33,428 bases of DNA from a gamma proteobacterium symbiont of Stewartia floridana. Lineage in GTDB: Bacteria > Pseudomonadota > Gammaproteobacteria > Chromatiales > Chromatiaceae. The notes below the pieces were generated by a model, which worked only from the letters and a program-made list of their open reading frames with translations, was not told where the DNA came from and did not search any database. Both the position numbers and the translations under genes were made by a program. Shown here piece by piece: positions 25,411 through 31,421 of this stretch. The stretch is taken from assembly GCA_003676145.1 (NCBI GenBank), contig NAUB01000005.1:1-33428 (forward strand), given 5' to 3'. How positions within the stretch are numbered: position 1 is the first letter of the stretch; each line of letters starts with the position of its first letter.

Positions 25411-25440
25411 GGGGGTAGTAGTTTGACCCCCTATTTTTTT
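25411..25440 (+). terminator. Rho-independent terminator after the hemerythrin gene
   Basis: Stem GGGGGT (25411-25416) and ACCCCC (25426-25431) with a 9-base loop, followed by TATTTTTTT. It ends 58 bases after the hemerythrin stop. Confidence 0.8.
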
Positions 25441-25698
25441 GCCTGGAAGAAAGTCCATTCCCTACCAAGCAGCTCAAATCAATACCCCCAGCAATCCACT
25501 TTGCCTATCAGATTTTAGCCAAATTTCAATCACATACCCGTTTCATGCCTCAACCAGCCTGAGCTGCAGGCGAATGTCGAATTGACAATGAGGAAATTGA
25601 GACAAATCGTAGCATCATAGGTAAAGAGTCTCTAAGATAGCGCTCAGAATTTTTTATTCGAACTTTATTCAACTCAAACAAATCTCAGGAGGTTCATT
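25441..25698. other. Intergenic region before the peroxiredoxin gene
   Basis: Together with the terminator just before it, this makes a 316-base stretch without a gene. I see no repeat or RNA gene. A GAACTT at 25660 with TCTCA 17 bases later resembles a sigma-E promoter but would leave no ribosome site on the transcript; AGGAGG at 25687-25692 is the peroxiredoxin ribosome site. Confidence 0.4.
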
Positions 25699-26304
25699 GT
25701 GGGCGTACTTGTTGGACGGGAGGCACCGGATTTTACTGCAGCAGCGGTGCTTGGTGATGGCACGATCGTCGATGACTTTAGCTTCAGTAAAACGATCAAA
25801 AACAGATATGCAGTATTGTTTTTCTATCCTCTCGATTTCACTTTTGTCTGCCCCTCGGAGCTGATCGCTTTCGATCACCGTCTGGAGGAGTTTAAAAAAC
25901 GTCAAGTGGAAGTGGTGGGTTGTTCCATCGACTCTCACTTCACCCACAATGCCTGGCGTAATACACCGGTCAACGATGGCGGTATCGGCCCGGTAGGCTA
26001 TCCTCTGGTCGCTGATCTGAATCATGCCATCTGTAAAGCCTATGATGTGGAGACAACTGACGGCAATGTGGCACTTCGCGGCTCCTTCCTGATCGATAAA
26101 TCCGGCATTGTCCGCCATCAGGTTGTCAATGATCTGCCTCTTGGTAGAAATATCGATGAAATGATACGCATGGTCGATGCACTTCAGTTCAATGAGGAGC
26201 ATGGTGAAGTCTGCCCGGCCGGCTGGAAGGATGGTGATGCGGGTATGAAAGATACGCCGGAAGGTGTGGCAAACTACCTGACGGACCACAGTGCAAGCCT
26301 CTGA
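25699..26304 (+). CDS. 2-Cys peroxiredoxin (AhpC/TSA family, Prx1 type)
   Basis: Thiol peroxidase of 201 aa that reduces H2O2, organic peroxides or peroxynitrite. The peroxidatic cysteine is C51 in FYPLDFTFVCPSE, and the resolving cysteine is C172 in GEVCPAGW, defining a typical 2-Cys dimer. GGIGPVGYPLVAD contains the GG(I/L)G loop linked to over-oxidation sensitivity, but the C-terminus lacks an obvious YF motif. The start is GTG with AGGAGG six bases before it. No AhpF-type reductase is adjacent, so the thioredoxin system is the likely electron source (inferred). It is followed by a GGCCGGCA/TGCCGGCC hairpin at 26324-26343. Confidence 0.95.
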   Translation: MGVLVGREAPDFTAAAVLGDGTIVDDFSFSKTIKNRYAVLFFYPLDFTFVCPSELIAFDHRLEEFKKRQVEVVGCSIDSHFTHNAWRNTPVNDGGIGPVGYPLVADLNHAICKAYDVETTDGNVALRGSFLIDKSGIVRHQVVNDLPLGRNIDEMIRMVDALQFNEEHGEVCPAGWKDGDAGMKDTPEGVANYLTDHSASL

Positions 26305-26323
26305 GTAGGTTTCACTCTGTTGT

Positions 26324-26343
26324 GGCCGGCATTGTTGCCGGCC
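26324..26343 (+). terminator. GC-rich hairpin after the peroxiredoxin gene
   Basis: A perfect 8-bp stem GGCCGGCA/TGCCGGCC with loop TTGT, 20 bases after the stop. There is no T run, so it may act as an mRNA 3'-end stabiliser or a weak, Rho-assisted terminator. Confidence 0.45.
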
Positions 26344-26388
26344 GCAATATAGGATGGATCATCGAATCATACAAAGACCAAACTAAGA

Positions 26389-27132
26389 ATGACTAAACTG
26401 GCGATCATCGGCGGTACCGGACTGAACAAAATTCCGGACCTTGAAATCACTCACCGGGAGGTCTGCCATACACCTTTTGGTGAGCCCTCCGCAGCACTGA
26501 CTCACGGCAGAATTGCCGGAAGTGAAGTGGTCTTCCTGCCCAGGCATGGGGCGACCCATACCATCCCGCCACATCGGGTCAACTACCGGGCAAACCTGTG
26601 GGCTCTGCAGCATATCGGTGTGGACAGTGTGATTGGTGTGGCCGCCGTGGGGGGTATTACATCGGAAATGGCCCCGGGCAGGATTGTCATTCCTGATCAG
26701 ATTATCGATTACACCTTTGGCCGCGATCACACGATTTATGAAAAGGATCTGCAGCACGTCACCCATATCGACTTTACCTACCCCTATTGTCAACAACTGC
26801 GCCAGCGCCTGATCGATGCGGCCAATAACAGCGGTGTGGGTTGTGTTGACGCAGCAACCTATGGGGCAACCCAGGGGCCACGTCTGGAGACCGCCGCAGA
26901 GGTCACTCGGATGGAACGGGACGGTTGTGATATCGTAGGTATGACAGGAATGCCGGAAGCGGCCTTGGCCAGGGAGTTTGAACTCTGCTATGCCTCTTGT
27001 GCCGTCGTGGCAAACTGGGGGGCTGGTAAGCAGCAGGCATCAATCAGTATGAAAGATATCGAAAAAAACCTGATTGTGGGGATGGAACAGGCGAGAAAGT
27101 TACTGACGATACTGCTTAGGGAGAGTGCCTAA
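26389..27132 (+). CDS. mtnP: S-methyl-5'-thioinosine/thioadenosine phosphorylase
   Basis: Purine-nucleoside-phosphorylase-fold enzyme of 247 aa that phosphorolyses methylthionucleosides from polyamine metabolism. IIGGTGL (6-12) is the phosphate loop; RHGATHTIPPHRVNYRANLWAL, AVGGITSEMAPGRIVIPDQIIDYT and TQGPRLETAAEVTRMERDGCDIVGMTGMPEAALARE follow. These read very close to Pseudomonas PA3004, reported to prefer methylthioinosine. The DYDCW-type Asp segment that holds adenine in MTA phosphorylases is absent; the position reads CAVVANWGAGK, as in the PA3004 type. I therefore infer a 6-oxopurine (methylthioinosine) preference. Confidence 0.88.
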   Translation: MTKLAIIGGTGLNKIPDLEITHREVCHTPFGEPSAALTHGRIAGSEVVFLPRHGATHTIPPHRVNYRANLWALQHIGVDSVIGVAAVGGITSEMAPGRIVIPDQIIDYTFGRDHTIYEKDLQHVTHIDFTYPYCQQLRQRLIDAANNSGVGCVDAATYGATQGPRLETAAEVTRMERDGCDIVGMTGMPEAALAREFELCYASCAVVANWGAGKQQASISMKDIEKNLIVGMEQARKLLTILLRESA

Positions 27133-27156
27133 GCCGGATCCAGAGACTGACATAAG

Positions 27157-27843
27157 ATGACGATCAGAAGTAATAATATTTTAATAACAATATGTTATAG
27201 ATCATTACTCCTTTTGATTCTAATCAATAGTCGTAACTTGCACGGCGGAGCTTTCGAGCTTGGCATGTCATCACTGAATGATGGTGATTTCGCGGAAGCA
27301 TTCTGTCTCTGGCGACCATTGGCTATGCAGGGTCATGTGGAGGCTGCCTACCATCTGGGTTGGCTCTATGCCAATGGTAATGGGCTCAGGGTTGATATCG
27401 ATAAGGCGGTCTACTGGTGGAAGCGTTCTGCCGCCCAGGGACACAACGAAGCGATGTTTGCCCTGGCATTGGCCTACACCAATGGAAAAGGTATCAAAAA
27501 GAACCATCAAGAGGCGTTCAAATGGTATCGTACGGCTGCCGAAAGGGGGCATGCAGATGCTCGCGAGATCATAAAATCCAAGCTTCTGAAACCAGAAAAA
27601 GTACTGATAAATCAACTTAAAACAGTACTACAGTCAGATTGGCTCAGTGAACGCAGAGTGGTTGAGGCTGATGTGGTCAATTTGCGTGCGGGCCCGGGTA
27701 GAGAACATCCGGTGGTTAAACGGATCGAGGCTGGGGCCAGGCTGTTTATCATCGATCGCAAGGAAAAATGGTTGCTCGCTGTCGATCCGGAAGATCTGAG
27801 TCAGGCCTGGATTGCAGACTGGTTAACAACGCGCACTGAATAG
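27157..27843 (+). CDS. Sel1-repeat protein with C-terminal SH3-like domain
   Basis: Exported protein of 228 aa. Residues 1-31 form a signal peptide (SLLLLILINS core) encoded in strikingly AT-rich DNA. Two clear Sel1 repeats follow at about 61-95 (GHVEAAYHLGWLYANGNGLRVDIDKAVYWWKRSA) and 97-131 (GHNEAMFALALAYTNGKGI), with partial units on either side. A bacterial SH3-like domain occupies about 165-225 (VNLRAGPGREHPVVKRIEAG). Such proteins usually mediate periplasmic protein or cell-wall contacts; partners unknown. It lies 24 bases after mtnP, possibly co-transcribed but functionally unrelated. Confidence 0.85.
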   Translation: MTIRSNNILITICYRSLLLLILINSRNLHGGAFELGMSSLNDGDFAEAFCLWRPLAMQGHVEAAYHLGWLYANGNGLRVDIDKAVYWWKRSAAQGHNEAMFALALAYTNGKGIKKNHQEAFKWYRTAAERGHADAREIIKSKLLKPEKVLINQLKTVLQSDWLSERRVVEADVVNLRAGPGREHPVVKRIEAGARLFIIDRKEKWLLAVDPEDLSQAWIADWLTTRTE

Positions 27844-27894
27844 AGGTTTTGGTGGTATCAAACCGGTGGTAAAAAAGTGACTTTCAGGGCATGC

Positions 27895-27922
27895 TTGATG
27901 CTCCTAACATTTTGATTATTAT
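27895..27922 (+). promoter_or_regulatory. Predicted sigma-70 promoter of the histone-like membrane gene
   Basis: TTGATG (27895-27900), a 16-base spacer, then TATTAT (27917-27922). The -10 box matches at five of six positions. It would give a leader of roughly 170 bases with potential stems, for example TGGCTGC (27943-27949) with GCAGCCA (27983-27989). Confidence 0.45.
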
Positions 27923-28102
27923 AGAGTCAGGCTGGAAGCAAGTGGCTGCTGGCATATCCCAGCGTTGATTTGCAGCTTCTCTGCAGCCAGGCTGACGGAA
28001 GCTGAAAGCAAACTGTTTGGTCGTCGGGTTAATATTATCGATTCAATCAGTTTACAGGTACAATGTTGCAGTAATTAGGTACGTCGTTAAAGGGGAGTGA
28101 AG

Positions 28103-29335
28103 ATGGCTGATGAGACTAACAACGCTGATGAAAGCGTAGAAAAACAACCTCAAAAGACAGCTACAACAGTTAAAAAGAAAGCTGCGAAAAAGAAAGTTGC
28201 CAAGAAAAAGGTAGCCAAGAAGAAAGCGACAGCAAAGAAAAAAGCCGCTGCCAAGAAGAAGGTCTCAGCCAAAAAGACAGAGAGTAGCAAAGCTGCAAGC
28301 ACGAAAATTGCCGCCGCTGCACAGAGTGACAAGCCGGAAGCCGTCACTGAAGCCAAAGCGGCAAGCACGAAAACTGCCGCTGCCCCACAAACAGACAAGC
28401 CGCAAGCCGCTCCTGAAGCTAAAGCTGCGACACCGACCGCGGTGGCTGCGGCGGGCGCTCAAGCCTCCACTTCAACCACAGCTGCTGAGAGCAATAAGAC
28501 CCCATCATCAAATGTGGTCGTACAGAAACAAATAGAAGAGAAAGCGTCAACTTCGGAGGAGACATCCATGTCGACAACAACAAAGAGCTCAGGTGGCTTT
28601 TGGGTAAAAGTCATTTTCTGGCTGGTTATTATTATTCTGGGATTCATGTATATCCGCTCACTGGCGAAAAACCCGGTTGATCAATCAACAGGGGAAGCCT
28701 CGGATTCCACTCAGGTTGAGGTCGCTGCCTCGGATTCAGATGCCTCATCTGCGACAGATCAGGCTGCCGCTTCATCAACAACAGATCAAGCTGCCACCTC
28801 ATCCGCACCCGCAGCAGCTGCCGCTGAAGCCAACACGGACAGTCAGCAAGCGAGTGCGGCTGAATCTGAGAGTGGTCAGAGTGAGGCCTCTTCAGCAGCT
28901 GATGCTTCTGGCGAAACTTCGGGTAATCTGGTCTCAGGGTCGAGCATGTCACCCGAGGTCAAAGTGTTAAGCCAACCGGCAGCAGCAGAGGCATCCGGCG
29001 AAGCGGATCACTCCTCGGCTGAGACAGGGGCGGCTGCACAACAGAGTGGCCAGGAAACCGCTTCTGCTCAAGATGATCAGCAGAGTGTCCATGAAATGCA
29101 CACAGAGTCTGTTACAAAGATCCTCAAAGAGTTCGATGAGTTGAGGGATGCGGCACAGGCGGAAATGGAGGCCATGCAGAACAGAATGCAGGCTGAGAGA
29201 GAGCTGCATGAAGCGATGATGCCTCCACCACCACGTATGTGGCGCAATCCTAATCCGGGTTATGGACCCTATGGACCTGGTCCTGGCCCTGGTCAAGGTC
29301 CTGGACCTTATCAAGGCTACTACAACTACAGATAA
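28103..29335 (+). CDS. Histone-H1-like, single-pass membrane protein of low complexity
   Basis: Protein of 410 aa with four parts. Residues 24-58 are a Lys/Ala tract (KKKVAKKKVAKKKATAKKK), like histone H1 tails and bacterial AlgP/Hc1 proteins that bind DNA or RNA. Residues 59-130 are an Ala/Thr/Pro linker with a 22-residue tandem repeat. A transmembrane helix at about 166-186 (GGFWVKVIFWLVIIILGFMYI) follows. Beyond it lies a Ser/Ala/Glu/Gln-rich acidic stretch, a probable coiled coil (about 332-372) and a Pro/Gly/Tyr-rich tail. Positive-inside logic puts the basic tail in the cytoplasm. AGGGGAG precedes the ATG; a GTG at 28097 is also in frame. An internal ATG at 28568 has its own ribosome site. 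Family not recognised. Confidence 0.75.
   Translation: MADETNNADESVEKQPQKTATTVKKKAAKKKVAKKKVAKKKATAKKKAAAKKKVSAKKTESSKAASTKIAAAAQSDKPEAVTEAKAASTKTAAAPQTDKPQAAPEAKAATPTAVAAAGAQASTSTTAAESNKTPSSNVVVQKQIEEKASTSEETSMSTTTKSSGGFWVKVIFWLVIIILGFMYIRSLAKNPVDQSTGEASDSTQVEVAASDSDASSATDQAAASSTTDQAATSSAPAAAAAEANTDSQQASAAESESGQSEASSAADASGETSGNLVSGSSMSPEVKVLSQPAAAEASGEADHSSAETGAAAQQSGQETASAQDDQQSVHEMHTESVTKILKEFDELRDAAQAEMEAMQNRMQAERELHEAMMPPPPRMWRNPNPGYGPYGPGPGPGQGPGPYQGYYNYR
28289..28420 (+). repeat. 66-bp tandem coding repeat
   Basis: Two in-frame 66-base units (28289-28354 and 28355-28420) encode KAAST(K)xAAAxQxDKPxAxxEA-type peptides of 22 residues; a third unit begins at 28421 (KAA) and decays. The units differ at several codon positions, so the duplication is not recent. 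Confidence 0.8.
28555..28570 (+). promoter_or_regulatory. Internal ribosome binding site and in-frame start
   Basis: GGAGG (28555-28559) lies 8 bases before an in-frame ATG (28568-28570) inside the histone-like gene. Initiation here would give a 255-aa form starting MSTTTKSSGG, just before the membrane helix and without the Lys/Ala tail. Confidence 0.5.
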
Positions 29336-29348
29336 TTTCTGAAAGCAT

Positions 29349-29381
29349 AAAAAAAACGGGCTGCAAGCCCGTTTTTTTTTT
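29349..29381. terminator. Bidirectional Rho-independent terminator
   Basis: Stem ACGGGCT (29356-29362) and AGCCCGT (29366-29372) with loop GCA, flanked by eight A bases on the left and ten T bases on the right. It serves the histone-like gene on the plus strand and tpx on the minus strand. Confidence 0.92.
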
Positions 29382-29420
29382 GCACACCAGGATCAGTGTG
29401 CTGATTCGGTCAGTCGCCTA

Positions 29421-29921
29421 TCAGTCGAGATGAGCCAAGGCCGCGTCGTAGTCGGGTTCCTGAACAATTTCAGGTACCAACTGGGTGTAGATCACTTTAT
29501 TGTTCTCATCCACCACAACCACAGCACGGGCGCAGATGCCAGCGAGCGGGCCATCGCTGATCAGCACGCCATAATCTTTGGCGAAGTTACGGTTATGCAT
29601 CATGGAGAGTGAGACGACATTCTCCACACCCTCAGCACTGCAGAATCGACCTTGAGCAAAAGGCAGATCAGCAGAGATGACCAGGGCGACCGAATTGGGC
29701 TTGTCGGCCATGGCTTTGTTGAAGGTGATGGTTGAGGTGGCGCAGACACCGGTATCAAGACTTGGAACGATATTCAGCAGCTTCTTTTTGCCGGCATAAT
29801 TCTGCAAAGAGACATCTGACAGATCACCAGCCGTCAAAGAGAAGTCCGGTGCATCAGCGCCGACTGCCGGCAGATCGCCATTGGTGTTGATAGGGTTGCC
29901 TTCGAGAGTGATCGTTGCCAT
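29421..29921 (-). CDS. tpx: Thiol peroxidase Tpx
   Basis: Atypical 2-Cys peroxiredoxin of 166 aa that reduces lipid and alkyl hydroperoxides using thioredoxin. The peroxidatic cysteine is C60 ([11 protein letters not shown]) and the resolving cysteine is C94 (GRFCSAEG), the same positions as in E. coli Tpx (C61 and C95). The terminal part shows [26 protein letters not shown] seven bases upstream supports the ATG at 29921. Monocistronic; converges on the histone-like gene over a shared terminator. Confidence 0.96.
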   Translation of the reverse strand: MATITLEGNPINTNGDLPAVGADAPDFSLTAGDLSDVSLQNYAGKKKLLNIVPSLDTGVCATSTITFNKAMADKPNSVALVISADLPFAQGRFCSAEGVENVVSLSMMHNRNFAKDYGVLISDGPLAGICARAVVVVDENNKVIYTQLVPEIVQEPDYDAALAHLD

Positions 29922-30158
29922 GTCTTAATCCTGTTATTTGAGTTGAATTCTAAGAATAGCGCAGATTTTAGGAAGAACACCCAGCAAGATAAACCCTATT
30001 TTGTTTATAGTAATTATTAAAAAGCCTGAATTGGCGTGAGGGTTGAGCCAGGGGGGATCCAATCCTGCCCTAATCATCGCAATGGCGATTAAGTGACAAA
30101 AGTTGATCGATGCTCGATTGATCAGTGGATGTGTCTGTTGCCGATGCTGAATTGAATG

Positions 30159-30172
30159 GTTAACAGGCCCTA
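30159..30172 (-). repeat. Repeat-family core at the 3' end of the 262-aa gene
   Basis: On the minus strand this is TAGGGCCTGTTAAC, identical to the first 14 bases of the edge repeats. Only this core is shared; beyond it the sequence diverges. The TAG is the stop codon of the minus-strand gene 30170-30958. Confidence 0.65.
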
Positions 30173-30958
30173 AGAGACGAGTTCCTGATAGATCTCAGGA
30201 GTCACTTCCTGGGTTATCCCGAGCAGTGTTTCGCGCAGCGGGTCAGACATGATCCTGATGTCGTTGATTTTGATAATCTCTTCAAAAGATGGAATCCCCG
30301 AGATTTCCGTATTCTGAATGATTACATCATCTGAGGGCAGTTCAGTGGAAATCGGACAGGAGATCAGTAACACAGGCAGATCACCCAGGCTGTCCACTTG
30401 AATCGTCTCCAGTTTAAAACGCAGATCCTTGAGCAGATTCCTCAGGCCGGTCTGTTTCTCCAGGACAAGGTTGAGGGTCAGGCACTGCAGTAAGGTATGT
30501 GCCAACTCATCCTGAATTTGACTTCGGTTACCCTTCAACAGATCGGTTATCTGATTTGGTGCCATACCCGGATAGGAGAGAATCCACTGCAGGGGAGAGG
30601 TCACCGTGAGCTCTGCGGTTTTTCCATCATTTTCAGCTTTGTAGGGATAGGTGACCGGTGTCAATGCGGGCGTGGCTGCGAAAATATCCAACGGTGGTGA
30701 GATATCACTGTCCAGTGAATACGGCTTTTGCCTGGCAATGGAGAGGTAGTGCTTTTTCAGCTCTTGAAAGTTCTTCTCTGCCCCTTTGACCGAGGATTTA
30801 GAGCCCCCGCGGATGTACTCGCCGAGGATCGGCTGAGGTGAAAAAAGTGGTGCCAGGGTCGACAAATAGGACTTGAGTTGTGTCTCAATCCGTTCAGATA
30901 CTGAGCGGGTAAGCTTTCGGAGTTCTATCAGTCTTGGGATGTCGAAAGAGTCTGTCAT
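30170..30958 (-). CDS. Unrecognised soluble protein of 262 aa
   Basis: I do not recognise a family. The frame has good coding character, no signal peptide and no membrane helix. It is rich in Leu, Ile, Ser and Thr. Residues 1-35 look helical (IPRLIELRKLTRSVSERIETQLKSYL), a basic patch lies near 45-62 (EYIRGGSKSSVKGAEKN), and a proline-rich part near 83-108 precedes an apparent mixed domain. Its stop codon is the TAG of the repeat core. It is divergent from the Ser/Thr kinase with 463 bases between, so the pair could share regulation, but no functional link is shown. The start at 30958 has no strong ribosome site. Confidence 0.7.
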   Translation of the reverse strand: MTDSFDIPRLIELRKLTRSVSERIETQLKSYLSTLAPLFSPQPILGEYIRGGSKSSVKGAEKNFQELKKHYLSIARQKPYSLDSDISPPLDIFAATPALTPVTYPYKAENDGKTAELTVTSPLQWILSYPGMAPNQITDLLKGNRSQIQDELAHTLLQCLTLNLVLEKQTGLRNLLKDLRFKLETIQVDSLGDLPVLLISCPISTELPSDDVIIQNTEISGIPSFEEIIKINDIRIMSDPLRETLLGITQEVTPEIYQELVS

Positions 30959-31045
30959 GAGATGCCCGCTTATTATTTGCCTGAGAAGCAGAATTTTCAG
31001 GCTGTTTATCCATACGACAAGGCCTTTTCATAATGCGTCGCACTT

Positions 31046-31141
31046 GGGACTGTTAACAATGATCCAATACGTCCTGCTGGGACTGTTTTGGCGTCCACCA
31101 ACGGATAACAGTATAGGTTGGTTTTGTGTTAACGACCCTTA
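31046..31141. repeat. Diverged repeat copy with inverted ends
   Basis: The left end GGGACTGTTAACA (31046-31058) and the right end, reverse complement TAAGGGTCGTTAACACA (31141-31125), both resemble the edge-repeat start TAGGGCCTGTTAACACA. The left half also follows the edge repeat further (ATCCAAT, then GTCCTG for GGCCCTG). About 96 bases, no coding capacity; an old copy of the same family with both ends preserved. Confidence 0.6.
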
Positions 31142-31203
31142 GATAAGAAAGCTAATCAAATAAATGAGTTACGTCAATAAGTTTTTGTTGATTTGCTACA
31201 CTC

Positions 31204-31232
31204 TTTCAGGAAAACGGGTGATATTGTATAGT
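31204..31232 (+). promoter_or_regulatory. Candidate promoter of the Ser/Thr kinase
   Basis: TTTCAG (31204-31209), a 17-base spacer and TATAGT (31227-31232). The -10 box is good (five of six), the -35 poor (about three of six). Confidence 0.35.
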
Positions 31233-31421
31233 GAACTAAGGCAAAAACCGCCACCACCTGGTGGCTGCAGGATGTGAAGTAAAATATTGGGTCCTTTGGC
31301 ATAGCTGCTGAGGTTTAGTCCCGGTTTTTTACGGGTCCACTTAGCCGTGAGTGATGTCTGCCTCATAGGGCTCGGAAGAAGGCCTTCCTGTGTTTGTTAG
31401 CGCAGTTGTAGGAGAGGTGAT

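Larger units (their letters stand above)
30959..31421. other. 463-base divergent intergenic region
   Basis: Holds a diverged repeat copy (31046-31141), a candidate promoter (31204-31232), a small hairpin GCCACC/GGTGGC (31250-31265) and the kinase ribosome site. I see no open frame that looks real. Confidence 0.6.

Noticed and set aside
25660-25687. Sigma-E-like promoter GAACTT-N17-TCTCA before the peroxiredoxin gene
   Set aside because: Transcription would start after the AGGAGG ribosome site, leaving too short a leader for the GTG at 25699. Probably coincidence.
28150-29314. Several long alternative frames over the histone-like gene, both strands
   Set aside because: They come from the Lys/Ala and Ser/Ala repetitive composition of the real gene and show only low-complexity translations.
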